Of a stretch of 64,000 bases of DNA, positions 22,758 to 35,093 are shown piece by piece. The DNA is taken from positions 77,527,986 through 77,591,985 of the forward strand of contig CM047426.1 of the NCBI GenBank assembly GCA_026168455.1, read 5' to 3'. The stretch is from Theocolax elegans (lineage: Eukaryota > Arthropoda > Insecta > Hymenoptera > Cerocephalidae). Below the pieces are notes generated by a model that worked only from the letters and a program-made list of their open reading frames with translations, searched no databases and was not told the DNA's origin. Both the position numbers and the translations under genes were made by a program. How positions within the stretch are numbered: the stretch's first letter is position 1; each line of letters opens with the position of its first letter.

Positions 22758-25700
22758 TTTCTATCGATTTCCCGATATACCGGGGGTCGGCTAATCGAGA
22801 TTCGGTGTTAAGTAGGCCTGGAGTTACTTACAGCTGTCCTGGATGTTTTCGTATTTATAAGAAAACTACTTTTATACTTAAAATTATACTTATTTATAAT
22901 ATTTAAACCATTCCTACAGAGTTCATTTTTTTATTTATGCGTTTCAAGAGAATCGTTTATCAAAAGTTATTATACTTATGGAACACTCGTTTCGGAACAC
23001 TATTTGGGTTAAACTAGATTAAAATAATAGAGATAAACGTAATACATAGTTAGATATAAAAAATGTTTACTCAAAGGATTTAGAAAAGAAAAATCAGTGT
23101 AATTGTTCAATTTTCAAATCACGTTTTATTTATATGAAAAAATTACTAAAGTTGTATTACTTTTTGAGAAAAATAAAAAAACCATACCATATAGTCGTTT
23201 ATATATTACTCTAATTTATATTATGAATGCGCACAATTATAGTCCAGATAAAAAGAGAAGAATATTATAAAGGAATGAAAATAAATTATTATCAGTTAAG
23301 ATGAATATTTAGCATTATGAAAATGTATATATATGCAATTATTTATTCAAACTTGATTACTAATTTATCATAATTTTATGTTATACAAACTTATAAATGA
23401 AATTGAAGTTGTATTAAATTTACGTGTAGTAATAATTGCGTAAAATATATTTTGCCTGCAATTAAATAAATTTCAAATATATAAATATGAACGTGTTGAA
23501 TAACAAAATCTTTCATGATAATAAATTCATACACCGGTGTAAATTCCGCGAAGTCAGGTAGGATGCGATAACTCGCTTGGGATGCATTAGTTATTGGAAT
23601 CGACTTTTCGCCAGCGCAACACGGATCCTTGATGAATGTCTTGTTCTCGAGAAATTTGCAGTTCAAAAGCTGAGTAATAGATGCTCATGTTTGAAAAAAA
23701 TCAAAGACTAACATAATTTATATTTCATTGAGTCAATATACTACACATTGTGAACTCGCCTATAATTTGTTTATTTGTATATTAATATAAATTATTCTTG
23801 ATACATAAAAAATTCATGTGACCATATAAATTGGAAGATGTATCAAACTTTAGCTACATTTTATTATATTATTACTTTGCTTTCTTGCATTAGGTGTTCA
23901 AAGTAAACGTTTTAAAAATCCCATTTGTTTAAAATAACTGGATTTTCGCGCATCCCCAGTGTTTATACTATGTAATTTCTCTAACGTGTGAATATGTTAA
24001 ACAACACACTCGCAAAAACCTTGCAAGATGAATATATGCAAGAGGGAAGTTTGAGAATATGCAAGAAAAATACGGTAACATTGTATTCTAATGAAATGAG
24101 TTAATAAATGCCACCCAGAAATGTTTGGTTTATTTTACATAAGCAATTGGTATTTATGAAAAATTATTTACTCGCGTACTTGATTTATTAAGAGTACGAA
24201 GAAAACTTATAAAAGTTGATATACATTTATTTGACGGATAAACTAAACAGTACGTTTTTAAATTAACAGTTCATTCGGATGCAACGATGAATAAAAATGA
24301 TAAGTCTATCGAAATTATTTCATACTATTTCGCTATTTAGGTCATTCTGCGAAAGCAAGACAAATAATATTCCCGTAGAGGAAAGCTACTAACAATTATG
24401 AGGAACTTTACGAATCTGAGATTTCATTTGACTCTTGTAAACATAAGAATAATTTGGGTAGAAACATCAACAAGAATAGAAAAACTTGAAAGAATTAGTC
24501 ACGAAAAAAGACTAAGCGATTAATTCAGGCAACCGCAAAACCCTTTTTTCACCGTCGTTGCTTCTCAGATTTACGTTTGGCAATTATACCGTATATCACC
24601 ATCATTTTACTCTTTTCTCGGCATACTTACAGAACAAAATATGTATCAAACATCGAACGCTATTGATTGTTTTTAAAATATCGCGATTATTAGTAGGGAG
24701 TTACTTAATACTGGATTTACAAAAAAATACTAAATTACTTTTGTTATTATAACTTGTTGTTTATATGTGATTTAATACAATCGCTGCGTATGATATAAAA
24801 TAGCAATTGATGTACAAGGAGTAAAGATGTTTCGTACTATTATGCTGGTGTGTAAAAACAAAATTATTTACAATCTTTCCTTTGGAAAGATTAAGGAGAA
24901 GGAGGGTGGGAAGTAAAAAGAGGCAATGGAGAAAAAAAATAAGATGAAGAATGAGAATGGCAATAAAAGAATACGAGGGTGTAAGAGAACTAGAGTGAAA
25001 GAAGGTAAAGCGTAAAAAGAGTAGGGGAAGCGAGGAGGTGATAGACTAGAAAAAGAAAGAAAATATTTCTGAACGCTCGCTTGCGCTTACATAAACCGTC
25101 ATGCCAGCTTGCAGCCACGAACAGGCGTTTTGTGCTTAATGTTGAAATCCACAGAGACCGCTCAAACTCTCTCGGACCTACGCTTTTAAACTTTATTTCC
25201 ATATATAGCAACTATTTATTCTCTTATTATGTACCAACGTATATTTATTAGCATGAGGTCATAACGTCCCAGTTATCTTAATCAATTATGTGTATTGTTT
25301 ATTAAACAATGTTCAATTTAATTACGGGTATGTAGAACTCAGAAAATGGCCATATTTAATATTATTTTATAAACAAAAGAATAAATTTTTGTAAAATCCT
25401 GAACGGAATGCCCTTAGGCATGTTTTAAACCGTATATACAAATTTTTTTCAGACTTTAAATATGTAATTTAAATCTGCTTTTTACGTTAAAAGTTCATGC
25501 CTTTTTAAATCAATAATTACCGACTGAGAATTATTTATTCAATTATTATTAACACTTTTATTTTTTCATAAAAATCAAAACGTCATGCTGTTACTTTTGT
25601 TTTAAAGTACCCTCATGAATTTTTTCAGATTTTTAATTCAATATTTCCAATATAATTCTTATGTTGAAAGATGTAACTTGGATCCGACATCCCGTTAAAA

Positions 25701-28700
25701 GTATTTACAAGGAAAGGAAAAAGTAGATTATTTTAAGTAGTGTCAAATTGCGTAACTTGATTGAAAAAGAAAATTATTTCGACGTACTTTTATTAATCAT
25801 TAAAATAATATTAATATCAGTTCATTATAAAAAAGACACGTTATTTCAATGAATCCGAATATCCAGAGCTAGATTTGTATATTTAAAAATGTGCATATGT
25901 ATGTAACCGATATTTACTGTAATTTTGCAATTTAACTCATCTACACAATAAATTTAAGTTACAATTATTATTCAAATAAAGTGATCAAAAATTTACAAAA
26001 ACAAAATTTAGTGAATGAATATAATTGGTAGAAAATACTTATACATGTACATAGGAGTCTCTAATTTCTTTTTTTTGTCTTTTACAATAAATCACCTTTA
26101 TCAAGTCCATTAAAATGTCTGTAATTTTCTCAAAATCTATCTTACGTAATACTTTCGACTGGTTTTCATAAATTAAAAAAATTATAGAAATGTACCTTTT
26201 AAGACTTCGGAATTCCTGTTAAGCGGTACTCGGAAAAAAGCTCGTGCTTGAACTCGCAGACAATTTATACTTGGTTATCTACTGGCTTTCCTATTGGAAT
26301 AAAGTTTTAAACTGCCATCGCCGTCGCCTGCGCCCCTGCATTTTAAGTTGACTCACTCTTTTATCCTACTCCACGTAGATATAATTCGAGGTTACGTTGG
26401 CGCTGATTTTGTCGAATGGAAATTAATAGGGATTGTGGACTTGATGAAAAAACTTATCCGCAATTTACTCAAGTTTCGTACGTATTAAGGATACATGAAT
26501 TTTATTGACTTTTTGTCGAATCTCGTTAGAGTAATGGGAATACGTAATTCACTTTTGCTTTAGAACTCTGCAACTAATGTTTTTATCGCATAAACGTTTA
26601 TTTTACCTACAGTGAAATATACCATTAGAAATTGTATTATCTTTTTAATACTCGTCCAATTTTACTATACTTAAAAATTGTAATCTCAACAGAAATACAG
26701 TTTTTATATAAAAATCATTTATAACTGTAAATTAACAATTTATAGATTTTCTTTAAATTATTCAATAATATTTGAAAATACTCAAACTAATTAATCCGCC
26801 GTTTCTTTACGTCACTATAAGGATACGTAAGTTGATTAATTTTTAAAGTAAAATTTAAATCATTATTTGCATTATTAAAGTATTAAAAATTTTTGCATAC
26901 TTCATTGAAAGTAATATTCTTGACTGGTAATCGAACTGGATATTTTATTTTATTTAAATATAAATGATTTTAAATCATCTTGTATTCATTTAAATGTTAT
27001 AAAAAAGGTTTCATCGAATTACACAGCACTTCCGGTAAGTAGCAGAGTTCTGGATCTCGCATAACAAAAGTTGGAATTACATTTGCGTTATGTTTTGTAG
27101 AGATGAGAAAATATCTAGTAATATTATTTTACTTGATGCCAGCAACTAATCTAAAATGTCATATTTGCGTACAATGCCAAAGCACAAAATATGTATTTCG
27201 TCTTACCAAAACGGAACTTTTCTACTTAAAACACAAATATTCGATGTGTGAGTGATCAATTATCTAAGTCGTAATATCCATAAAACTTTTACATTAAATT
27301 TATAATCTATTTTTATAATTATACTTTAAGAAATAACATTTATAATGAATATATCGATTAATTAATAAAATAATTGCATAACAGAAAGTACAATGTTTCA
27401 CTGTATTTATATTCGCAAGAGCTCGAGTAACCTTAAAACTACAGTTTCGAAACATAAAATAAATCCAAAAATTATCCAAACTGCATTTTACTTGGATATT
27501 AGCCGAACTATCAAGAGACAAAACAGTAAGACGCTAATAAAAACAGAGGCTTATCGCAAGGAAAATTTAAAAAAGGGAAGTTTCTAGGAGAAAAGAAAAA
27601 AGCTTATCGGCGTTCGTTATACCTATATTTTTTTCCTTCTATATTTCCGTTTTTTTCGGCATCGATATCTACATAGAAGAGTTAACTCGAATGCAGCGTG
27701 CGTCTATTTTAAAAATTATCTAATTCCCTGGTTCATATCAAATGCAAGAAAATTCCATCGGGATATCGTCGCCTCTCGGACTTGTCGCGATTATGAGTTT
27801 AGAAACTTTATGAAAAATTCTTGCTTCTTGGCATTTACGATAGGTGTCCCGTTTACTTTTACTATATTTTCATTTAAATAATCTTGATACTTTCATTTTT
27901 TATGAATTTATCTTTCCTTTATTTGCGGGCTTAAAGTTGCAGTTTAATAGAGGCAATAGCTTCTTATGAATATTTATTTCCGTACCAATGAGTGAATTTT
28001 AAATTTAACTTGATTAAAACACATAAAAGTATTGTTGTAGTAAAATTAATGAGGTGCACTTTTTTCGCGCAGTTTGTGAAACTAATAAAGTTTATGAAAC
28101 TATCCTATAAAAATGTTAACTTACTTAATATTATTATAAAATTTAAGTAAATATTGAAAAAAACGAATCATTTTGTAAATTAAATTTTAACAAAAATGCA
28201 AAACTATTCCTTTCGAATTCAATCAGTTTACCTCACGGTATTTATACATTACAAAATAAGTTTAACACTGATATTGTACGAACATTTTATTTATTAAACT
28301 TTTGTCATTGCTGAGCATACTAATTTTAACAAAATGTATAATACGCAAAAGCTGTAAAATAATATTCCACGGATACTGAAACAAAATTTATCATCATTCG
28401 TCAAGTTTGTCTCTGAATTACTCAATATAAAATCGTAATTTTTTTGCTACAATCTTTTTTCCGTGTATATCTCATATATAAAAGTACTTTATTAGCAAGC
28501 TGTAATATACATAAATTATAAATTTATATAAAAATATTATTACTTGCAAAAAGTAAATTAAAGATTCTCAAAGAAAATACTAATAATAATCTCCATAAAG
28601 CTCTTGCTGACTTCATCACAAAAGAAAATTTACACATTAATCTACTCGGTGGAGCATCAACTGCTAACTTCAAAAATTTTTTCTACCCTACCCATGTAAA

Positions 28701-31584
28701 ACCAGTCTACGTGATTTATATTTTAAACAGCAGCTCTCACCTAAAACTGACTCAAGAAATTTCGCTCTCCTCGCAATTTCCCTTCACTTTGAATTTGTCC
28801 TTTGACGCGTCTTTCTCGTTGGTACGACGCTTCGTCATCGTTATCCGGGCTTCGAGGTTTGAGCCATTTGGCCCCTCTATCTGGATGTGGAAAAGCATCC
28901 GGCTTCGGTTAATGTCGTTTTCTTCGCGCGAGGCTTATCGGAAAAACGCAGAGGCAGATGTTTAAGTGCAGCCTTGAGCGAAATTCGAAGGATTTAGATA
29001 CCTTCTCTTACTGTGAGGTTATTTTGCAATTTTGGTGAGATTCGCAGATGGTTTATAGGTTTATTTCGTCTGTTAAAGAAAATATCGATAATTGTATTGC
29101 TGGATGTATATATTAGTTTAATAATTTCGTAGCCTCTGTAAATTGTAAATAAACGTTATTTTAAAATAAATCCAATTTCTTTTTTACTTTTCAGTTTTAA
29201 TTTATGTTGGTACGTTAGTAGTTTTTTTAAATGTTCTTATTTCTAATATTGTTCTACTACTTTAAATAAATGACATTGTCTATTATTTTACAAATTCAAC
29301 ATATCGCGAAACATTGCTAGGAAAATTTTGATTCGGCAAGAAAGGTTAAAATAAGCAAAATACTCATCTGAAAACGTTAAAACTTTTTTGTATTCAATAC
29401 ATTCAAACAGATGAATATGAAAACGGCAAAGTAATTTCTCCAAATCGTTGAATATAATACCGAACTATTTTGTAAACAACATTTTAAATACACTAATTTA
29501 TTAAATGTGTAATTAACTTTGACTCATTTATTCTTTGATTTTAATTTAATTAAATTAAAAGTGTAGAGTTAACTTTTAAAAAGATGATCTTTTTTTTCAT
29601 TTTTCAAAACTTCTAAATTTCTACTCGTTTATATTAAGGTACATATCTGCACTACACTAGATGAACTCTGAAAACAAAAAGATAAATGAGAAATGACAAA
29701 GGGTCAGGGAGTTACGAGCAATAAGGTCGAGTTAAGGTTGGAATCACTCGCGAATCTACAGATATAATATCCGAGACAGAAGGACAAAGCGAGAAGAGAC
29801 GCAAGAACAGCAATACTCTGCTAATAGAAAAACGAATGAGAGACAAAAAGTAAGGAAGAACTGCTAGATTAAAAAATAAAAATAAAATAATATTGATTAA
29901 ATTTATGGAATTCTATATTTATTATAATTTTCCAAGTAAACGTTTTATTTGTCGAACTAACAAAATATTGAGTGTATAAAAAGTATTATAATACATTTTG
30001 TTAATAAAAAAAAAAAATGTCAATAAAAATATATATAAAACATGAATATTGATTGAATATTTTGAAGTTGCACCCGTTTCAATAAATTATTTAAAAAAAA
30101 AACAGAATATTTAACAAAGTTGAATATATTTTAAACTTTGACTACATCAAAGGATAAAGGTTAAACAAATAATAGCTTTCAATCAAAGTGAAATAAAAAG
30201 TAGTGGCAATCCAGAAAGGAAAACTTGAAATAGAGATTGAATAAGAGGAGTAAGAAATATTAAGTGCGAAAAAGATAGAAACGAGAATATCAACAGACTG
30301 AAAAAGGACGCAACCAATCGACTCATCCCAATTCTCCTCCCTCGGATTCGATCAGTTCCTTTGGTTGTTCGCGAAGCTTCTTGATATTGAGACCGAAGGG
30401 CGAAACCTCTGGCATTTCATTGAAATGCTGTTGATGGTTTCTAAATTCGAAATAATAAACTTATCTATACATTACTTTGAAACAAATTTCACTTCCCTCC
30501 GATATATTTTTGTTTCTATTTTTCTGAATTGTTTATTGGTTTAAGTGCATTTTTAACTTTTAAGCAAAGAAGAATTTGATTAGAAGCTCAAATATAGTCG
30601 GGAATATCGGAGAGAAAATATTACTTCGACTATTAATGTACTTAGCTTCCTGTGGCTTTCATCAATTATATTTAATGTTTCTGTTTTTACAGCGTACCTC
30701 GAACGCCGCTATTTATCATTTTGAATAAAAAACATGCTTACGTTAGAATACAGTTAATCTGTTAGTTACATCTGTAATTCAAATTGTAAATCTTATTAAA
30801 ATAGTAGTAGTACTTTACAAAAAATTACTTTTTAATTTAATTATTTTATAATAAATATTTATTGATAGAAATTTTGTGTACATGCGTATTCTGCGAAATA
30901 GTGGGCAAAGTTTCAAAGTGACTAGTGAAATATGCTAACTTTATGAAACAAGAAACAAAGTTTTATTAAATGATATAATACAGTAACTAAATAAAATTAA
31001 CTTTTGTCAACTCGCAAATACAGTGATATAAAATTGAAATACTATGGAGTTGCATTATTATAATGTAAAATGTTACGCTAAATTATTCATGCTACATCAT
31101 AAATTAATTATGTATCATTTTAATAACAGAGTTTACATGAAAAAAATTAAAAAATTACACCTTTTTAACTTACATTTAACCCTAATATACACGAAGTACA
31201 CGAAAATGTGAGTCATACTTGCAAGGAGAACATGATCTGTTTGGGAAACGGATCGTGCTAGATTGTAGGATATATGTTTTCTAATATAAAAATATAAAAA
31301 AAGCCAGAGATGCGGACCCTAACAATCGTTTATTCAAAAATTATATATTAAAGCAAAATTTCCAAAAAAGAGGCTTTACCTCAAACGCTTTTAACTTCTA
31401 ACCAATCAAATATTAACTTGTAAATCAAAATTTAATGAAAAACTGAGATAAAATAGATATAATTTTAAAAAAGTACGCTTAAATACATTAGAATGTATCA
31501 ATCTTATAGCCGAATTAAAAATTTGAATAAATTTTAACATAAATTGAGCACTATACAAATATTATTGATTTTTTAAGCTAAATT
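22758..31584. other. Long AT-rich noncoding stretch with scattered CpG patches
   Basis: I read this region for exons on both strands and support none. CpG-bearing patches that might be regulatory occur at about 23530-23660, 25060-25190, 26220-26440, 27600-27800, 28730-29000 and 30300-30420. Short frames (for example 24990-25211 minus, 28711-28965 plus) sit on these patches and have no recognisable motif. Homopolymer A/T runs are frequent. No tRNA or known microRNA seed was noticed. Confidence 0.45.
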
Positions 31585-31651
31585 TCTTCAACGGGATTTG
31601 AACACACAAACCTTTGAATCTTGTTCTCTAACAATCGAGTTAACGTCCGCG
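31585..31651 (-). repeat. tRNA-like sequence, probable SINE remnant
   Basis: Read on the minus strand, it has a box-A-like TTAACTCGATTGTTAGAG followed after a suitable gap by a box-B/T-arm-like GTGTGTTCAAATCCCG. These resemble the internal RNA polymerase III promoter of tRNA genes. The stems pair poorly (the T-arm has a mismatch and wobble pairs) and no clear acceptor stem forms, so this is not a functional tRNA. A tRNA-derived SINE head or tRNA pseudogene is the likely explanation. No A-rich tail or target duplication is clear. Confidence 0.4.
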
Positions 31652-32276
31652 ATGTTATGAATCGCTTAGCTTAGTCGACGCATTTTATCGGTCCTTTCGT
31701 CTTTCTTATACTTCTTAAGTCGCAGTGACGATGTCCGTGACATATTGTTAAGGGTTTTATTTAGATAAATACCACCGATAATAACATCAAATAATTTTTT
31801 TATTGTATTAATTGCATTACACTTTTTATTTATCATTCAAAAATCCTTATATAAAAAAGTGATTGCCGGATGTTGTGAAGCCAAGTGAAACGGCTATGTG
31901 ATTGGTTTACGTTTTACGCATGCGTTTAAAACATTGTAGGTTAGATTTGGCAGCGCGAGAAACGTAATGTTTAAATTTTCTTGACCAACTCGGAGTATAA
32001 TAAATCATGAATAAATATATTATTAAAAGTTATTGTTTTATGTAAATATAACAGCGTAATATTTCAAGTAACGACTGTTAAAGAACGCAAGAGCGCATGG
32101 TTAATTCTAGTGTAAGTATATTTTATATACATATGTAAAATACTGATCATAAAGGTAAATAATGATCATTTTTGCAACTTAATTTTTACTTATAAGTATA
32201 ATAGCTAATAACTCTAATTCCATTAAATAGTAGGTGATGCATAAAATTTTCTATTTCTCAACTCAGTAACTTTACG
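31652..32276. other. Noncoding flank of the transposon
   Basis: A CpG-bearing piece lies at about 31640-31740 and another at about 31860-31960 (ACGCATGCGT palindrome). The rest is AT-rich. Nothing coding is supported. Confidence 0.45.
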
Positions 32277-32278
32277 TA

Positions 32279-32295
32279 CCCTGGTAGAAATTTAA
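32279..32295 (+). repeat. Left terminal inverted repeat of the transposon
   Basis: CCCTGGTAGAAATTTAA; matches the right end at 16 of 17 positions. Preceded by TA at 32277-32278. Confidence 0.85.
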
Positions 32296-32324
32296 CTATC
32301 TAATATGGTCGTTTCATTATATGC

Positions 32325-32399
32325 TGACCACCTAGAGTGACCAGAAGTTTAGCCCAGAATTTCACCAATGTTTCACCAGATGATGGTTAGCGTTTCACG
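32325..32399 (+). promoter_or_regulatory. Left subterminal motif cluster, candidate transposase-binding region
   Basis: Two TGACCA motifs (32325-32330, 32338-32343) are followed by three TTTCAC-type motifs (32360-32366, 32371-32377, 32393-32399). The right end carries inverted TGGTCA twice and TTTCACT (37576-37582). Clustered short subterminal repeats are the usual binding sites of En/Spm-type accessory proteins; binding here is inference. Confidence 0.4.
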
Positions 32400-32547
32400 T
32401 CATAACCTCAAAGTATGTTTTAGGAAAGCGCAATTTAAAATTTCTAATCATAAGCTTAACTTATTCAGTTAATATTTTTTACTTATTTGATTTATTTTTT
32501 TCTTATATTAATAATTCTCAACTATTATTTATTCATATGCACAATAT

Positions 32548-32552
32548 GTGTA

Positions 32553-32592
<40 letters not shown>
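32548..32592. repeat. (TG/TA)n microsatellite inside the transposon
   Basis: Alternating TGTGTATATATGTGTG, then (TA)n. It sits upstream of gene 1 and generates two spurious Tyr/Ile-rich frames (32487-32678, 32548-32730). Confidence 0.85.
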
Positions 32593-32594
<2 letters not shown>

Positions 32595-32770
32595 CGCGCA
32601 CGCGCTCCCGACGCAAGTATGTATATATATACTTTTCTGTTCATGTGCGTACGTATACTGTCGAACATCAGCTGTTGAACCAACAGTGCGTCGCAAAATA
32701 ATCGCTGCGTTGTACGTTCTTCATTTATAAAACAAGGAGCTTTCGTCCCAAGCCGACGGCGAGAGTTGAA

Positions 32771-32797
32771 ATGAGTTTAGTGAAAACGACGCACGAG
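32771..32797 (+). other. Possible 9-codon first coding exon of the transposase
   Basis: ATG at 32771 opens nine codons ending at GAG|GTACTG. A 114-bp intron (32798-32911) with GT and TTTTTCAG borders would join it in frame (CAT GTG TAT...) to the main exon. An alternative donor at 32833 gives an early stop. The donor is only a fair match, so this exon is a suggestion. Confidence 0.35.
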
Positions 32798-32929
32798 GTA
32801 CTGAAAAGAAGCGGCGAAGTTGCGGTTTTTAGGTTAGAGTGCTATAAACAGATTTTTATTTGAGATAGAAACATATTTGTTGTTTATAAATTTGAATTGT
32901 GAATTTTTCAGCATGTGTATTTAATAGAA

Positions 32930-34951
32930 ATGGAAGGTGATAGAAAAAAACAATATGAAGAGAGAAAAAAGAAAAGAAAACTGGAAATTTTATTACAAGG
33001 TTATGAGCAATTTAAAGAAAAAGAATCATCAATGGATTCTGAATGTTTTGCCTCAAGTTCAGATTTAGAAGATTTTAATATTAATGAAAATTTTAGCAGT
33101 GGTTCGAGTAGCAATTCTTGTAATGATAGTTATTTACATAGTGATAATTCAGTTTGTAGCAGTGAAAGTGATTTTTGTGAACAATTGCAAATCGAAAGTG
33201 GATTAGTATTGCCAGAAAGTGAAATAGATGAACTACGTGAATGGGTAGTTGCTAATAATATACCACATAAGCATGTAGACAAACTTTTAAAGATTTTGAG
33301 GAGGAAACTTTTGACATCTTTACCTAAATGTTCCAAAACGTTTTTAAAATGTGAAGACGAGTCTGACAGAATAGAGGCAATGACAGTAAGTAATGGTTCC
33401 CATGGAGAATTCTTATACTTTGGAATAAAAAATCAGTTGACGAAACTAGTCATCTTAGAATTTCACACTCATCATGTTTTAGAGTTAATTATCAACATTG
33501 ATGGTATGTCTCCTTTTAAATCAAGCCCTGTATGTATGTGGCCTATTCTTTGTAAAATATATACTAAGGAAGACATTTATGAACCATTTACTGTAGCTAT
33601 ATACGCTGGGAATGGCAAACCCAAATCTGTTTCAGAATATTTACAGAAATTTGTTGTTGAACTTAACGAGTTATTTGAAACTGGAGTAATTATTCAAGAT
33701 AAGTTGTTTGTAGTAAAAGTAAAGTTTTTTGTATGTGATTCTCCTGCTAGATCGTTTCTTAAATGTACAGTTAGTCATGTATCTTTTAATGGATGTGAGC
33801 GGTGTGTAATAAAAGGTCATAAAGTGGATAAAGTTACAGTGTTTTTATCAGTAGACGAAGAGAAAAGAACAGATGAAGGAGTTCGAATGTTTACTCATCC
33901 TGATTGTCATACAGGCGTGTCGCCATTAAGTCTAACAGAACCACCGATAAATCTAGTTTCTCAATTTGTACTGGATCCAATGCATCTGTTATACTTAGGT
34001 TGCACAAAAAGAATTCTAGAGTATTTATTATCCGCCTCTATGCATAAAGTAAGATTGGGTGCATCTACAAAATCAGAATTAATACGCAGAACCAAAATGA
34101 TTATTCAAGATATTCCTATTGAATTTCCCAGGAAGATGAGATCTTCAGAACACCATAGCAAATTTAAAGCTGTCGAATATAAATTTTTTTCATTATATGC
34201 AGCTCCAATAGTTTTGAAAAAACTTCTTTCAGATGAGTTGTATGACCATTATATGTTATTCACCGTCGCATGCAGGTTACTGTCAGATATAAACTGCACT
34301 CACCATACTATTGAAGCAAGAGAATATTTCAAAGAGTTTGTAAAAAAAGCAAATAATTTGTATGGATCAACTTTTATATCTTTAAATATTCATAATTTAA
34401 TTCATGTAAGCGATGATGTGAAAGTAATTGGATGTAATCTGTGTGAAATTAGTGCCTATCCATTTGAATCATATCTAGGTAAAATAACATCAGTTTTAAG
34501 ATCTCCAACGCATTTAGTGTCCCAGTATGCTAAAAGGCTGAAAGAGCAAGAAACTTTTTTAAAACCAAAAGTGAACACTTCTCCAGAATTTCAGATACTC
34601 GTGCGAAAACAGAACACTGTTTTAAAAATTAAATACAAAAAAGTAGTATTATCATTAACGCATCCAAATAACACAATTCTTTTGCAAGATGGAAGTATAG
34701 CTGATGTAAATGAATTTCAATGTACAGATGACCAATTACCATTCATAAAAGTGAACAAATATTTAAAAAAAGAGTCTGTTTTTAAATACCCGTGTGATTC
34801 TTCTAAACTAGATATTTATAAAATTAGTCGTTTAGCTAATTTCACTACACGAATACCTTTGGATTTTATCAAAAGAAAAGTTATAAAACTTAAAATGAAT
34901 TTATCAGTATCAGAGAGCACGAATACATTTATTACACCTTTATTACATTAA
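32930..34951 (+). CDS. Transposase, Tnp2/DUF4218 (En/Spm-CACTA-like) type
   Basis: Predicted nuclear transposase of about 673 aa, expected to cut and join the element's ends by a DDE-type mechanism. The frame is open further upstream only by a GTG, so the first in-frame ATG (32930) is used. The start region is basic (residues 5-17), followed by an acidic Ser-rich tract (33-83). Conserved-looking motifs are IDGMSPFKSS (first acidic residue D191), CDSPARSFLKC (D270), a Cys/His cluster (C279, H282, C289, C292, H297) and LDPMHLLYLG (D349). In the DUF4218-like part come HNLIH (488-492) and SAYPFESYLG (E513). This motif order is that of plant Tnp2/TNPD and animal relatives. Which acidic residues are catalytic is inferred. 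No frameshift or internal stop. A splice acceptor (TTTTTCAG) ends at 32911. A short upstream exon 32771-32797 (ATG to GAG|GTACTG) would join in frame and add about 15 residues (9 codons from that exon plus 6 from 32912-32929), so the true N-terminus is uncertain. Confidence 0.88.
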   Translation: MEGDRKKQYEERKKKRKLEILLQGYEQFKEKESSMDSECFASSSDLEDFNINENFSSGSSSNSCNDSYLHSDNSVCSSESDFCEQLQIESGLVLPESEIDELREWVVANNIPHKHVDKLLKILRRKLLTSLPKCSKTFLKCEDESDRIEAMTVSNGSHGEFLYFGIKNQLTKLVILEFHTHHVLELIINIDGMSPFKSSPVCMWPILCKIYTKEDIYEPFTVAIYAGNGKPKSVSEYLQKFVVELNELFETGVIIQDKLFVVKVKFFVCDSPARSFLKCTVSHVSFNGCERCVIKGHKVDKVTVFLSVDEEKRTDEGVRMFTHPDCHTGVSPLSLTEPPINLVSQFVLDPMHLLYLGCTKRILEYLLSASMHKVRLGASTKSELIRRTKMIIQDIPIEFPRKMRSSEHHSKFKAVEYKFFSLYAAPIVLKKLLSDELYDHYMLFTVACRLLSDINCTHHTIEAREYFKEFVKKANNLYGSTFISLNIHNLIHVSDDVKVIGCNLCEISAYPFESYLGKITSVLRSPTHLVSQYAKRLKEQETFLKPKVNTSPEFQILVRKQNTVLKIKYKKVVLSLTHPNNTILLQDGSIADVNEFQCTDDQLPFIKVNKYLKKESVFKYPCDSSKLDIYKISRLANFTTRIPLDFIKRKVIKLKMNLSVSESTNTFITPLLH

Positions 34952-35093
34952 CAAGTTTTTAAAACTACAAAAGATCAAGGTATGTTTAATTAATATAATA
35001 TAAATTAGAAGATATTAACTAAAAAAAGTTGAATTTAAATATGTTTTAAATTAGATTATAACCTGTAATATATGTATATATATATAAAGTTTA
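34952..35093. other. Spacer after transposase gene
   Basis: AT-rich 3' untranslated region of gene 1; weak extension of the following palindrome may begin about 35050. Confidence 0.4.

Noticed and set aside
22247..22906. 219-aa + strand frame as a gene
   Set aside because: Its C-terminal half translates a polypyrimidine tract (Phe/Ser runs), it starts in a low-stop GC-rich block, and no domain is visible.
31585..31651. Functional tRNA gene
   Set aside because: Box A and box B are present but acceptor and T stems do not pair properly; reported as a SINE or tRNA-like remnant.
32487..32730. Two 60-63-aa frames upstream of the transposase
   Set aside because: They are translations of the TG/TA microsatellite.
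33130..33336. Minus-strand frame within the transposase, and likewise 36188-36430 and 36592-36825 in gene 2
   Set aside because: Antisense shadows of real + strand exons; the Ser-rich content mirrors AT-rich coding DNA.
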